Source of the DNA: JAVKBW01 sp040222995
Lineage (GTDB): Bacteria; Pseudomonadota; Alphaproteobacteria; UBA8366; Aestuariispiraceae
Direction: 5' to 3'
Assembly: GCA_040222995.1 (NCBI GenBank)
Contig: JAVKBW010000016.1
Location: 1-64,000 of the forward strand
DNA length: 64,000 nt
Of the stretch, positions 47,110 to 57,298 are shown piece by piece. The translations under genes were made by a program, and so were the position numbers. The notes beneath the pieces were generated by a model. That model saw only the letters and a list, made by a program, of their open reading frames with translations, searched no databases and was not told where the DNA came from. Within the stretch, counting starts at the first letter, position 1; each line of letters begins with the position of its first letter.

Positions 47110-49488
47110 CTACTGGGTCTGACCGGTCTTGCTGAGCGTAAAATCGAGACCGCGGGAATAGGCCAGCGGCCAGTGCTGATATTGAGCGTATTTCTGACTG
47201 AGATCGGGCACGGAATCTTCCGAATACCGCACGACTTCCCGAACTGTCAGGTTGCCGTCCCGAGGCTCGTCATCCGCTTTCCCCGACATCGCCTGAATTA
47301 GGCTGTAGGTGAACACGCCGTGCCCCAGATCCTGCAGCTCAACCGCGAACTGCTGCTTGGCTGTCGCCGATACGATATGCAGACCGACGGACTGGCCCAT
47401 CTGGCGCAGGACGCGCCGGTCGACCTGGTCCTCGAAGCCCGCCACCGCGGTCCCTGACTTGCAGGCGTCGATCAGCAGAATCACCCGCCGGGCGCCGATA
47501 TCCTGTATCATTTCCTTGATTTTCGTTGCCGACAGCGCCCTCCTTTCCAGCCGGTTTACCGACAGGGGAAGCTCAAATTCGTAGGTGACGAAAAAGAACT
47601 CGTCCGGCGAGGCTTCGCCATGGCCCGCATAGTAGATCAGCACGACATCTTCCGGCGACGTATCCTTGAACTTGTCCAAAGCTGCGGTCACCCCCCGGCG
47701 CGTCGCCTTTTCATTAAACAATTCATAGAACTTGATCTCCGCGAACAGGCCGGAATAAGCGGATTTCATCGCTTCCTGAATGCCGCGCGCATCGGGAATG
47801 GCGTAGTTCAGCTTCAGTTCCGGATCGAGATATTCGTTCAGGCCGATCGTCAAAACATGCAGGTTCGGCGCGTGCGGCGGCGCGGTCACGTTCGAAACGA
47901 CCTGGGTCGTGTTGCCCAGAATGGCTTCAGAGCTCGCGGCATTGGCGTGGAATATATTGCGTCCGGCAATCGGACGGATTTTGTAGGTGACTTCGACAAT
48001 CTGCTTGCCGTCGTCTTCGTCCTCTTCCCGATTGGTGATGCTGCCCGTGCTGACAAGCTTGGTGTTGTGGAACAGGTTGACGATCGTTACGCCGCCGCCT
48101 TCGCCTCTTGCGGTCACCTTGATTTCAATCGGTTCAAGCTGATCGAGTTTCAGGGTGGGCGGTACGTCGACTTCGGATACCGGCGGCGGCAGTATGCCTT
48201 CCGCCAGCGAGGCCGATCCGGCGGTCAGCAGCGTACCGATGCCCAGCCGCTTTTTCTGCAGCAGATCCGGCTCGTAATACTGGTCGGTGAAGTTGTCGAT
48301 GGGCAGGTCCACGGTATCGCCAACCCAGGCAAGGTTCGAAAGGGCGCGCGACGAGCCGTCGAACCGGCCGTCGGCATCGACGACCGCCCAGCCGTGTTCT
48401 GTGGATATCAGCGAGACGATGTGCTCGCCCGTATCGACATTCCAGAACTTCGTTACGCCTTCGGCGCCGGTGGTGACCAGACGCCCCGGGCTGGAATCGA
48501 AACGCACCTTGACGATCCCTTCCGGGTGGGCTTCGACGATTCTCGGTTCGTCTGGCTTGCCGTAATCCCAGATCAGAAGTCTCTTCTGGTCCTCCACAGC
48601 CGCGACGCTGCGGCCTTCGACACTGAAAGCCAGCGAAACGAGACCGCGTTCCGCCCCCTTGTAGACTTCCACCGGTGAATCGCTGTCGACCCGCCAGTGT
48701 ACAAGCCTGCCGTCGCTGTCGGCGGTGAAGAATTCCGTTTCATCGACTCCGAAGTGAATGTCGTTCAACGTCCCCTGCGTCGCCTGAAATTCGCGTACGA
48801 CAGCGCCTGACGATGTTTCAACGATCTGGACAAGGCCGGTAACATCCGCAGCCAGAATGAACTGGCCGGTAGAACCGATTTCGACGGTGGACACCGGTTT
48901 GCCGTTCCCGGCGAAGGAACGGATCTGCTGGCTGTCGGTAATCGATACCAGGTGAATCGCCCCGCCATCGTCGCCGATCACTATACTTGTGCCGTCCGGA
49001 CTGAAGGAAAAGGACGTAGGCAGGGTGCTGTTGGTGGCGATGTACCGGGTGTCGCCACTGGCGACGTCCCGGATGTTCAGGCGTGCGGACGAATCGAAAA
49101 ATGCGACGCTCTGACCGTCGGGCGTAAACTGAATCGCGGGGTTGGCGGAGCCGATGGAGTCCAGCCGATCGATCTGACGGCCTTCTTTCAGATCCCAGAT
49201 CCGGGGGCGAAGATCATCCGAGATCGTCGCCAGATATTGACCGTCGGCGTTGATATCGATGGCGCGAACGGGTCCGGCGCTTTGTTCGATCCGAAGTTTT
49301 AGTTGCTGTCGTGTGACAGCCAGTTGGACATTCTTCTGGATCGCGCGCTTGATGGTGTTTAACTGCAATTGTGCATCGGCCGGCGCTGCCGACAGTACGG
49401 AACCCACGATGAACAGCGCCGCCGCCATGAAAACCGGAAGGTTGATGCAGTTTCTGGTTTTTCCGGTAACGCCCTGATTTTCCGCCAT
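47110..49488 (-). CDS. Exported WD40-repeat protein with C-terminal caspase-like (C14) domain
   Basis: A 792-residue protein. The start used is the ATG giving a signal-anchor or signal peptide (LPVFMAAALFIVGSVLSAA, cleavage near ADAQ). WD40-like blades fill about residues 70-420 (DINADGQYLATISDDLRPRI, TGAEGVTKFWNVDTGEHIVS). A p20-like caspase fold starts near 540 and carries the dyad H623 (YYAGHGEA) and C676 (LIDACKSG). This is a prokaryotic caspase homologue predicted to act in the periplasm or outside. It may be a stress or cell-death protease, but its targets are unknown. Confidence 0.85.
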   Translation of the reverse strand: MAENQGVTGKTRNCINLPVFMAAALFIVGSVLSAAPADAQLQLNTIKRAIQKNVQLAVTRQQLKLRIEQSAGPVRAIDINADGQYLATISDDLRPRIWDLKEGRQIDRLDSIGSANPAIQFTPDGQSVAFFDSSARLNIRDVASGDTRYIATNSTLPTSFSFSPDGTSIVIGDDGGAIHLVSITDSQQIRSFAGNGKPVSTVEIGSTGQFILAADVTGLVQIVETSSGAVVREFQATQGTLNDIHFGVDETEFFTADSDGRLVHWRVDSDSPVEVYKGAERGLVSLAFSVEGRSVAAVEDQKRLLIWDYGKPDEPRIVEAHPEGIVKVRFDSSPGRLVTTGAEGVTKFWNVDTGEHIVSLISTEHGWAVVDADGRFDGSSRALSNLAWVGDTVDLPIDNFTDQYYEPDLLQKKRLGIGTLLTAGSASLAEGILPPPVSEVDVPPTLKLDQLEPIEIKVTARGEGGGVTIVNLFHNTKLVSTGSITNREEDEDDGKQIVEVTYKIRPIAGRNIFHANAASSEAILGNTTQVVSNVTAPPHAPNLHVLTIGLNEYLDPELKLNYAIPDARGIQEAMKSAYSGLFAEIKFYELFNEKATRRGVTAALDKFKDTSPEDVVLIYYAGHGEASPDEFFFVTYEFELPLSVNRLERRALSATKIKEMIQDIGARRVILLIDACKSGTAVAGFEDQVDRRVLRQMGQSVGLHIVSATAKQQFAVELQDLGHGVFTYSLIQAMSGKADDEPRDGNLTVREVVRYSEDSVPDLSQKYAQYQHWPLAYSRGLDFTLSKTGQTQ

Positions 49489-49759
49489 GTTTCCTGTGTC
49501 CAATCGATAAATCCGTCGAATTCGGGGATCAGTGTAACTCTTTACGGCAGCATCGTGAACGGAGCATTTATTCAAAACTATTGCAGGATCGGGATTTCCG
49601 TTCGGTAAACGCTGCGTAAAACGATGTTGCAGTGAAGCAACACAGGCGGGGAAATCTCGGAAAATTGCCTGAATTCGGCGTTTTTTGCGTGCGTTTTCAC
49701 CTGTGAATCGGGAATGTATGACCCTTGAATGAACGAGTTGGGTGTCCCGGGGCTTTCTG

Positions 49760-50872
49760 ATGAACCGTATACTTGGAATTTTCGCTATTCTTGCGCTTGT
49801 CGGCGCGTTTGCGCCGTCGATGGCTTCAGCGCAGATTTTTCCGGAAGATGAAAACGCGGCGGCGCAGGAAAGTGCTGAAGAAGCGGCGGTTGCGGAAACG
49901 GCCGGGACAATCCGTACGGTGGCGTCCCGGGCCGGTCAGGCAGTGAAGGTCATCCTGCTGAGCGGCTTCGGCTGGTTCAATTTCGATACCGGCGCCGCGC
50001 CGACAAATGTGGCATCGGAAAACCAGATTACGGGTACAGACGAATCCGCCGATTTTTTCGAGGGTGTTGGCGTCTGGTTCAATGGCTCGCATGAATTCCT
50101 GCGGATGATCCAGACCGACTTCGAGGCTGAAACCAGCATTTCCTCCGGTATCGTCGGCGCCGATAAATTCATTACCGATGATATTCTTCTCGGCGTTGCG
50201 GTTGGCCGTTCGTCGTCCGAGACCGAAAACAAGACGAAGTTCGCCGTCGGCGTTCAGACAACCGATATCGACACGACATCGACCAGCGGCACGTTGTACG
50301 GCGCGTATATTCTGAATGAAAACATCTATTTCGACGCGTCGATCGGTATTACCCGGGACCGGGTCAGAACGGTCGGTTTCGGGAATGCGGCAACGATTTT
50401 CAAGCAGAAGGCCAACAACCGGTACGGCGCGGTCAACGGCTACTATGTTCAACCCTATGCGGATGATCTGATCGTCACGTATCAGGCCGGCGTATCGCGC
50501 ACATTGTCCAATTTCGGGTCGACCACGGATGAAATCAGTGGGGCGACCGTCAACGGAACGGATGCGAACACGACCCAGTATTCCATCGGCGGTCAGGCAA
50601 GCCATCTTTACGATAATGCGACGGTGCTGAACGGCGGTGCGGTGCTTGAATACTTCGGCACCGATCGCGAAATCGGCCTGGGCCGTGGTGTCGTCGGTGC
50701 GTCTGGCCTTGTGAACCAGCAGGTAGACTCCCGGTATCAGGTGCGCCTGACCGGCGGTGTCGACCATGCCCTGACGGAAAATCTGACCCTGTCGGGCGAG
50801 CTTGGCATTGTGACGTTTCGCGAAGATACCGATAACTGGAATGCGGGCTTCAACATCCGCTACGATTTCTAG
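49760..50872 (+). CDS. Outer-membrane beta-barrel (autotransporter-domain-like) protein
   Basis: A 370-residue exported protein from the ATG at 49760 (a GTG at 49742 is possible). Signal peptide to about residue 25 (APSMASA), then a short acidic/Ala-rich segment and a barrel with alternating aromatic strands (VRTVGFGNAATIFKQKANN, YQVRLTGGVDHAL) ending NIRYDF, as in passenger-less autotransporter domains. No passenger or catalytic domain is present. The upstream region of 271 bp is shared with the divergent caspase-like gene. Confidence 0.75.
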   Translation: MNRILGIFAILALVGAFAPSMASAQIFPEDENAAAQESAEEAAVAETAGTIRTVASRAGQAVKVILLSGFGWFNFDTGAAPTNVASENQITGTDESADFFEGVGVWFNGSHEFLRMIQTDFEAETSISSGIVGADKFITDDILLGVAVGRSSSETENKTKFAVGVQTTDIDTTSTSGTLYGAYILNENIYFDASIGITRDRVRTVGFGNAATIFKQKANNRYGAVNGYYVQPYADDLIVTYQAGVSRTLSNFGSTTDEISGATVNGTDANTTQYSIGGQASHLYDNATVLNGGAVLEYFGTDREIGLGRGVVGASGLVNQQVDSRYQVRLTGGVDHALTENLTLSGELGIVTFREDTDNWNAGFNIRYDF

Positions 50873-50940
50873 TCGCATTCTGCCCGGCATTCGTGAAATC
50901 TTCTAATACCGCAATTGAGCGGTAGGTCTTTGGGTGTGAC

Positions 50941-51867
50941 TTGGACGTGGGCAGCGTCAGGCAGATTGATCAGGTAAACTTCGGGCTTGTGCTCGTTTCC
51001 TTTCTGGTTGCCCATATCGCGCCGATTGAACTTCTGGTCATTTTCTATGCCTTTGTCGGTCCGGCGCATTACCTGACCGAAATGGCATGGCTGCACGAAC
51101 GCCAGTACTACACCAAGGCTCGGTGGGACTTCATTTTTCTGGCGGCGCTTGCCTTGATCGTCTTTGTAAGTTTCGATCTGGGGCTTCAGTACATTGTCCT
51201 GATCGTCGCGTTTTTCCTGGCGGTAAGCATGGCCCTGACAGACAACTGGTTATGGCGCATCGCCAGCACTGTCTCGCTCAGTTCGCTGGCCATTCTGCTG
51301 GTCGCCTTCGACACGCCGGTTACCTGGCTGTTCGTCTTCCTGCCCAACATGATTCACATCGTCGTCTTTACATCGATCTTCCTGTTGCTGGGGGCCTTGC
51401 GCAACAACAGCGGGTACGGGTTCGCGACACTAGGCGCACTGGCCCTGTGCAGCGCGACATTCTTCATGCCGATCGATTTCAGCACCGGCGTGACGGCATA
51501 CGGGCTGGAGAACGTTCGCCTGCTGCGCGGCATGTACGAAGGGTTGTTCGACCTGTTTCAGGTTAATCTGGATGACGGTTTCAGCCGCAATCTGATCGGC
51601 TTCGTCGCCTTCGTGAACACCTACCATTACCTGAACTGGTTCAGTAAAACCGAAGTCATCAAATGGCATCAGGTGCCGAAGCCGGTTCTGGCCGTCGTCT
51701 GCACCGTCTATGCGGCATCCATTCTCGTTTATGTCATCGACTATCAGACAGGCTTCAAGGTTCTGCTGCTCCTCAGCTTCATGCATGTCGTGCTGGAATT
51801 TCCGCTGAACACCGTCTCGACGATTGAAACCGGTCGTCTGCTGCGGCAGCGGTTCCGGTCGGCATAG
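50941..51867 (+). CDS. Conserved polytopic membrane protein with histidine motifs
   Basis: A 308-residue protein with about eight hydrophobic helices. The start is a TTG and is uncertain (a GTG follows six bases later). Histidines recur next to helices in GPAHYLTEMAWLHERQYYT, LPNMIHIVVFT, TYHYLNWFSKTEVIKWHQV and SFMHVVLEFPLN, a pattern reminiscent of membrane di-iron or haem proteins. I do not recognise the family. A redox or lipid-modifying enzyme is a guess. It is convergent with the exporter gene. Confidence 0.65.
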   Translation: MDVGSVRQIDQVNFGLVLVSFLVAHIAPIELLVIFYAFVGPAHYLTEMAWLHERQYYTKARWDFIFLAALALIVFVSFDLGLQYIVLIVAFFLAVSMALTDNWLWRIASTVSLSSLAILLVAFDTPVTWLFVFLPNMIHIVVFTSIFLLLGALRNNSGYGFATLGALALCSATFFMPIDFSTGVTAYGLENVRLLRGMYEGLFDLFQVNLDDGFSRNLIGFVAFVNTYHYLNWFSKTEVIKWHQVPKPVLAVVCTVYAASILVYVIDYQTGFKVLLLLSFMHVVLEFPLNTVSTIETGRLLRQRFRSA

Positions 51868-51895
51868 GGCCCAGGAAGAGGCATCGGCGATGCGG

Positions 51896-52807
51896 CTATG
51901 CTGGGCGTCGCAGTGATGCGGCCCGGTTCGCCAGCCGCGCATAGGCCGACAGGGCGACGACGACGATCAGCGCGCCGATGGCTTGCGGCAGGGACAGGGT
52001 TTCGTTCAGAAACAGGGCCGCGATGGCGATCGACAGAACAGGTTCGATATTGAACAGGATCGCCAGTGTTTTCGTGTCGATCGCCTTCAGCGCCAGAAGC
52101 TGCACCAGATAGGCTGCGGGGAATATCACCGCGATACCGAGAGTTGGCCAGGTCAACACGCTGTGCTCGAAAGAGGAAAGCGACTGCCTTAGAAACAGGA
52201 TGGCCGCGAAGCTGAAAAGGGCGGTGCCGGCGCTGCCGTAGAAGGAAAGCGCCAGAAACGAAACCTCGCCAATGCTCGACCTTGCCGCGACCAGATAGAC
52301 CGCAACGGTAAGTGCCGCCGCGAACGCCAGTGCGACGCCGCGCCAGTCGAGACCGCCGACTTCCGGCCCCAGCGCCAGCCCGAGACCGGTGAAGGCCGCC
52401 AGAAAGCAAAACCATTGTCCGCGGCTGGCCGTCGGCCCCTGTTTCAGAACGGTTGTCAGCAGCGCGACCAGTATCGGATGCATGTAGAACAGCAAAGCCG
52501 CGAGACCGACCGGTATGTAGCCGACGGATGTCAGATAGCACATGCCCTGCAGCGAAATGGCGATCACCATCACCGCCAAGGCCGGCCAGTGGCGGCGCGG
52601 GACGCGAAAGGACGCGCCGATCAACAGCGCCAGTCCGCCGGATACGAGTGCGGTCGAAGCGCCGCGGACCAGGGTGAAGACCAAGGCATCGCCGCCCTGT
52701 GCCTGACCATAAGCGGCGATCGGCGTGTTGACGGAAAACAGCGCTGCCGACAGCAATGCCAGCACAACGCCGAAGGTTACGGTTTTCATCCTGCCTTTAG
52801 AAGGCAT
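51896..52807 (-). CDS. EamA/DMT-family transporter
   Basis: A 303-residue drug/metabolite transporter with ten predicted transmembrane helices in two five-helix EamA repeats. The first repeat contains LYFMHP-like SVGYIPVGLAALLFYMHPIL; the second contains NIEPVLSIAIAALFLNETLS. The substrate cannot be inferred. An ATG at 52789 with AAAGG upstream is an equally good start. It reads away from the ankyrin gene's stop on the same strand, 33 bp downstream of it. Confidence 0.9.
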   Translation of the reverse strand: MPSKGRMKTVTFGVVLALLSAALFSVNTPIAAYGQAQGGDALVFTLVRGASTALVSGGLALLIGASFRVPRRHWPALAVMVIAISLQGMCYLTSVGYIPVGLAALLFYMHPILVALLTTVLKQGPTASRGQWFCFLAAFTGLGLALGPEVGGLDWRGVALAFAAALTVAVYLVAARSSIGEVSFLALSFYGSAGTALFSFAAILFLRQSLSSFEHSVLTWPTLGIAVIFPAAYLVQLLALKAIDTKTLAILFNIEPVLSIAIAALFLNETLSLPQAIGALIVVVALSAYARLANRAASLRRPA

Positions 52808-52840
52808 ACCGTCCCGGCTGGCAAGATTGAAACCGGCGAT

Positions 52841-55477
52841 TTACCCGATGCGAAACGGGTTTCCGATGATCAGGCGGTGGAAGCCCTGGCGCGTCGAATA
52901 GCCGATCATTTTCAGATGCAGATAGACCGGTTTGCTGCGGTCATCGTCTGGCCAGTAATGGTAATCGTTGCTGGCGTTCACCGTCGGTTTCAGACTTTCG
53001 AAATACGGCATGCCCTGGGCCAGCTCGCGTACGGAAAATCCCTGCTGACCGGCAGGCACCATGCCGTTGATCTTCGCCACCGCGTCGTCGAAGCCCTTTC
53101 GGGCTTCAAGCTCGTTGCTGTAGAGCGCGCTGTCGATCTGCAGCGCGACCAGACGGTCGTCGTTATGAGTGTCGAATTGCGCGATTACCGCGCTGGTGTC
53201 GTTCAGCCACGAGGGTACGGCCAGCTTGCAGGCGACAAAGCCGTCGGAGACCGGTTTGCAGGCTTCGGTGCGGGGCTTGACCTTGTCCAGCGTGTCGTAC
53301 CAGGACAGCCCGAACATCAGCGGTTTGTAGTCATCGGCCGCTTCGGCGATCACCAGCTTTTCCTGGATATCGACGGACTTGCTTTCGGCGGCGAAATCGG
53401 CGGCTTTCATCCCGGTATCGGAAACGACTTTCGGGTCCGCGCCATAGGCCAGCAGCATGGTCGTTGTCCGATCGTCGTCATTTCTAGCGGCCCGCATCAG
53501 CGGCGTTACGCCATCGATAATCTCATTGGCGTTCGTGCTGTTTTTCAGCAGGAAATGAAGCGCGGGATGAAACTTCCCCTGATTCTGCCGGTCGACGATG
53601 TCATGCAGCAGCGTCCTGCCGGCCTTGCCGCCGGCATCGATCAGCGTTTGCGCGTGGCTCAGCTTGCCCGACAGTACAGCGTAGTCGACCGGATTCCGGA
53701 AGGACACGTCCTGCTCGTGCAAGACCGGAATTTCTAGAGACGCCAGATCGACGGCGTCGCCATGCGTGTCGAGCAGGGTTCGCAGTTTATCCGGGCTTTC
53801 TTCCTCGATCAGCCGCGCAATTTCAGCATCCAGCCGGATATCTTCGGTAATTGCGCTGTTGTCGATTTCGGCGACCGGATCGGGATCCAGAGCCGGCCTC
53901 ACCGGTGCGCGCGGCGAATCGCCGGTCCCCGTTGAGGTCAGGGCGGCGACTTCCAGCGTCGATTCCGGCGCGTTGGACGCCAGATCGACCGGTTCCGGCA
54001 GAACTGTCCGTTCAGGCTGAATGATGTTTTCAACAATCGGCGCGTTCGGCTCCAGATCTGTAAAATCGATGACCTGGGGCAGGGTCAGCGCCACCAGCTC
54101 CGGCTTTTCCTGCGGCACGGACCGTTCCGGTACGTCGAGAGAAATCGGCAGCGGCGTGGTCGCTGTCGGCGTCTCTTTAGCCCCGACCTCCGCGACTGCG
54201 GTTTTGCGTCTCGCCGCTGCCGCGGCTTCCAGACGCGACCGGACGATCGGGTAGGCCGCCGCCAGTTCGATCGGGCTGATATCGCATCCCGGAAGCGGGT
54301 CCAGCGATGCGTTGAATTCAGTCAGAACGCCGACCGCCCGCACCCGTCCGTTGGCCGCCGCGAGGCCGAGGGGTGTGAGGCATCCGTGTACGCCGCCCGG
54401 CAGGTCGGGTTCCGCACCGGCGCGCAGCATCAGCTTCAGCGGTTCCGCCAGTCCTTCGGCGGCGGTCAGATGAAGCACGCTCCGTCCTTCCGCCATCGGC
54501 GTTGCCGGGTCTGCCCCGGCCTGCAACAGCAGGTTAACCGTCATTGGCAGACCGTGCCGCGCCGCCTTCAACAACAGCGGCGTGCCTTCGGCGTCGCGCT
54601 GGTTCGGGTCGGCGCCGGCAAGCAGGGCCTGGCGGGTGATCTGCGGGTTATTGCCTGTAATGGCCGTTGCAATGTCAGGAATAACATCGGGCTGTGAAGA
54701 CGGTGCGATTGACGGTCCGTGCATCAGAATTTCGAATATCGACGACGCGCTCTGCGGGTTCATCGCCGCGATGGCGAGGCCGATCGAGAACGCACCGGCC
54801 AGAGCGCCGCTCAGCAGCACGCCCCGGCTTACCTGCTTTTGTCTGGCATCGGCCCGGCGGCGGTTCGGAACCTGCTTTTCGGCCTGTCTGTCCGACCGCC
54901 GTTTCGTCAATCCGGCCACCAAAGAGGCAATATCCTGCTGCGGACCTTGCGTTTTCGCATGATCGTCCAAGTCCCGGTTTCCCCGCCCGTCCGGTTCGGC
55001 CGCTCCACGGGATATGTCCAGAAACGGCTCGGCATGATGCGATTCCGGCTCTGCCGTGTCCGGTTCATCCGTCCGGCCGGGGTCGATTTTCCAGAAGTCT
55101 TCCTGCCGGTTTTCTTCGGTATCGTCTTCCGGTTCCCACAAGGCCATCTGGCCATCCGGCACGACGATCTCGTTCGTGATTTCCTGCTGGACGGGCGCAC
55201 CCGGATCGGGTTTTTCAAGCACCTGACCATCCCGGATTGTCACGATATGCAGGTAGTCGGTTTCGCCGGTAATCGGCGAGAACTGCGATTCCAGCAGTTT
55301 CAGCTCGTCGTAGCGGTCCTGAGAGACCAGGTCGCCAAGGCGCAAAATCGCCGCCTGGGCATCGGCAATGTTTTCAAGATTCTGCCAGTGCGGACCGGAC
55401 CGGCCCTGAATCCAGAACGACCGAGTTCTGCTGGAATCGGATTTGATTTGATCTGTTGTATCCACGACGCCCGCCAT
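52841..55477 (-). CDS. Large membrane protein with ankyrin repeats
   Basis: An 878-residue protein. Residues 1-200 are a cytosolic, strongly acidic region (IRDGQVLEKPDPGAPVQQEI). A single transmembrane helix lies near 220-240 (VLLSGALAGAFSIGLAIAA). Ankyrin repeats follow at about 265-420 (LLLKAARHGLPMTVNLLLQA, LLQAGADPATPMAEGRSVLH) and again near 580-680, and the last 150 residues form an unnamed globular domain. Presumably an inner-membrane protein exposing ankyrin repeats to the periplasm. Partner unknown. Confidence 0.8.
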   Translation of the reverse strand: MAGVVDTTDQIKSDSSRTRSFWIQGRSGPHWQNLENIADAQAAILRLGDLVSQDRYDELKLLESQFSPITGETDYLHIVTIRDGQVLEKPDPGAPVQQEITNEIVVPDGQMALWEPEDDTEENRQEDFWKIDPGRTDEPDTAEPESHHAEPFLDISRGAAEPDGRGNRDLDDHAKTQGPQQDIASLVAGLTKRRSDRQAEKQVPNRRRADARQKQVSRGVLLSGALAGAFSIGLAIAAMNPQSASSIFEILMHGPSIAPSSQPDVIPDIATAITGNNPQITRQALLAGADPNQRDAEGTPLLLKAARHGLPMTVNLLLQAGADPATPMAEGRSVLHLTAAEGLAEPLKLMLRAGAEPDLPGGVHGCLTPLGLAAANGRVRAVGVLTEFNASLDPLPGCDISPIELAAAYPIVRSRLEAAAAARRKTAVAEVGAKETPTATTPLPISLDVPERSVPQEKPELVALTLPQVIDFTDLEPNAPIVENIIQPERTVLPEPVDLASNAPESTLEVAALTSTGTGDSPRAPVRPALDPDPVAEIDNSAITEDIRLDAEIARLIEEESPDKLRTLLDTHGDAVDLASLEIPVLHEQDVSFRNPVDYAVLSGKLSHAQTLIDAGGKAGRTLLHDIVDRQNQGKFHPALHFLLKNSTNANEIIDGVTPLMRAARNDDDRTTTMLLAYGADPKVVSDTGMKAADFAAESKSVDIQEKLVIAEAADDYKPLMFGLSWYDTLDKVKPRTEACKPVSDGFVACKLAVPSWLNDTSAVIAQFDTHNDDRLVALQIDSALYSNELEARKGFDDAVAKINGMVPAGQQGFSVRELAQGMPYFESLKPTVNASNDYHYWPDDDRSKPVYLHLKMIGYSTRQGFHRLIIGNPFRIG

Positions 55478-55713
55478 TCGCCTGATTAATCACGTTCAAC
55501 CAATCAGATTCGCGAGCCAAATCAAAGGAAAACACCATATTTAGGGCGTCAGCCGTTGCTTTGCAGAACATCTTGCATGATTCCGGTCTCGCCACCGCCT
55601 GCACCCGGCGCCGGTCGTACGGCATCAAGCGTTGGACAAGCCTTTTGCCGCATGCAAAAACGGGGATGCGTAAACAGTGCTGTTTTCAGGACAATCTGCA
55701 TCGGGCGTCGACA

Positions 55714-56583
55714 ATGCCACTATCCTTTTTATCCGAAACCCCGGCGGTCATGGGGATACTCAACGTAACGCCGGATTCGTTTTCCGGTGACGGCCTGTCC
55801 CAGGTCGATTCCTCAGACATGGCCGTCGAACAGTCGTTGCGGCAGGCCGAACGGTTTCTGGCCGACGGGGCCGACATTCTGGATATCGGCGGCGAGAGCA
55901 CGCGGCCCGGCGCAACCCCGATCGATGCCGAAACGGAATGGCGAAGAATCGGCCCGGTTATCAAGGCGATCTGCCGTGACTTTCCCGGCGTCGTGCTTTC
56001 GGTCGATACCTACAAGGCGTCGGTCGCCAGAAAGGCCGTCGCGGCGGGGGCGGCGATCATCAACGATGTCTGGGGCGGTCTTGCCGATCCCGACATGCTG
56101 TCGGCGATGGCCGACACCGGCGCGCCCGCCGTGCTGATGCATAACCGGTCGAAACCGTCCGACACGATCATCGACGAGCGCCTGGGCGGCGCGTATGTCG
56201 CGCCGGATTACGAAAACTTCATGGATGAAATTCTCGTTGAACTGCAGGATCTTGCAGCGTCGGCGGAAGCGGCGGGGATCGCGAAGGAAAAGATCATACT
56301 CGATCCCGGTATCGGTTTCGGCAAGACCGATGAACAGAACATGATGCTGATCTCTCAGGCTGACCGGCTGCGGACGCTCGGCTATCCCATTCTGCTCGGG
56401 CCCAGCAGAAAGGGATTCATCGGACGGATTCTCGATGTTTCGTCGACCGACAGGCTGGAAGGAACCGCCGCGACAATCGCCGTCGCCACGATGAAGGGGG
56501 CGGATATCGTCCGCGTTCACGATGTCCGGGCGATGAAGCGCGTTGTCACGATGACCCGCGCGATCATGGCCACCGGCGTTTAA
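55714..56583 (+). CDS. folP: Dihydropteroate synthase FolP
   Basis: Condenses 6-hydroxymethyl-7,8-dihydropterin pyrophosphate with p-aminobenzoate in folate synthesis; the sulfonamide target. 289 residues from the ATG at 55714; longer in-frame readings lack a plausible start. Family motifs are GILNVTPDSFSGDG at the N-terminus, ADILDIGGESTRPG, the PILLGPSRKGFIG loop near 226 and the late segment VRVHDVRAM. The folK gene follows 17 bp downstream, a common folate operon. Confidence 0.96.
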   Translation: MPLSFLSETPAVMGILNVTPDSFSGDGLSQVDSSDMAVEQSLRQAERFLADGADILDIGGESTRPGATPIDAETEWRRIGPVIKAICRDFPGVVLSVDTYKASVARKAVAAGAAIINDVWGGLADPDMLSAMADTGAPAVLMHNRSKPSDTIIDERLGGAYVAPDYENFMDEILVELQDLAASAEAAGIAKEKIILDPGIGFGKTDEQNMMLISQADRLRTLGYPILLGPSRKGFIGRILDVSSTDRLEGTAATIAVATMKGADIVRVHDVRAMKRVVTMTRAIMATGV

Positions 56584-56600
56584 TTCAATTGGGGGCAACG

Positions 56601-57110
56601 ATGGCGAAAGTGGCCCTGGCGCTCGGGTCGAATATCGGCGACAGGCGGCAAAATCTCAGAACCGCGGTCGAGGCGCTGGAAGAGCGAACTATCGTTGAGG
56701 ATGTCTGGGAAGCGCCGGTCTACGAATCCGATCCGATGTATGTCGAAGACCAGGCAACTTTCATGAATTCCGTTGTCGTCGGAAATACCTCGCTGACGCC
56801 GCCGGCCCTGCTTTCGGCCCTGAAAGCACTGGAAAACGATCTTGGCCGGGAAGCCAGCATACGGAACGGTCCGCGCCTGATCGATCTCGACATCATCATC
56901 TACGACGATCAGGTGATAACGGAAGAAACGTTGGAGATCCCGCATCCGCGCATGCATGAACGCCCGTTCGTGCTGCAACCCCTGTCGCAGGTCTGGCCTG
57001 GCTGGCGGCATCCGGCTTCCGGCGCGACTGCCTGTGAAATGTGGACCGATCTGGCCGCGTTGCCGTCGGCGGAAGGGTCGCTTCGCAAGGTGGCCGACCG
57101 CATTCGCTGA
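56601..57110 (+). CDS. folK: 2-amino-4-hydroxy-6-hydroxymethyldihydropteridine pyrophosphokinase FolK
   Basis: Makes the pterin pyrophosphate used by FolP. 169 residues from the ATG behind GGGGGCAACG; a TTG 12 bases upstream is rejected. Signatures are ALGSNIGDRRQNL, WEAPVYESDPMYVEDQ, and the metal-binding GPRLIDLDIIIYDD followed by PHPRMHERPFVLQPL. It lies directly downstream of folP, as expected for the folate pathway. Confidence 0.96.
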   Translation: MAKVALALGSNIGDRRQNLRTAVEALEERTIVEDVWEAPVYESDPMYVEDQATFMNSVVVGNTSLTPPALLSALKALENDLGREASIRNGPRLIDLDIIIYDDQVITEETLEIPHPRMHERPFVLQPLSQVWPGWRHPASGATACEMWTDLAALPSAEGSLRKVADRIR

Positions 57111-57298
57111 ATGTCAGCCACTACCGGGTGCCGGCGTTCTTCACCCATTCAATCCAGCGTCCAGTTTGCTGCATGCCCGCCCTGCAAAACTTGCACTGGC
57201 ATTATTTGTGCAATGCAGCAATCTGCTATGTAACGGAATTGAAAAGATTAATTTGCGCCTTATGTGGTGCTGTAGACAGATCAAGACGGAGTAAGACA

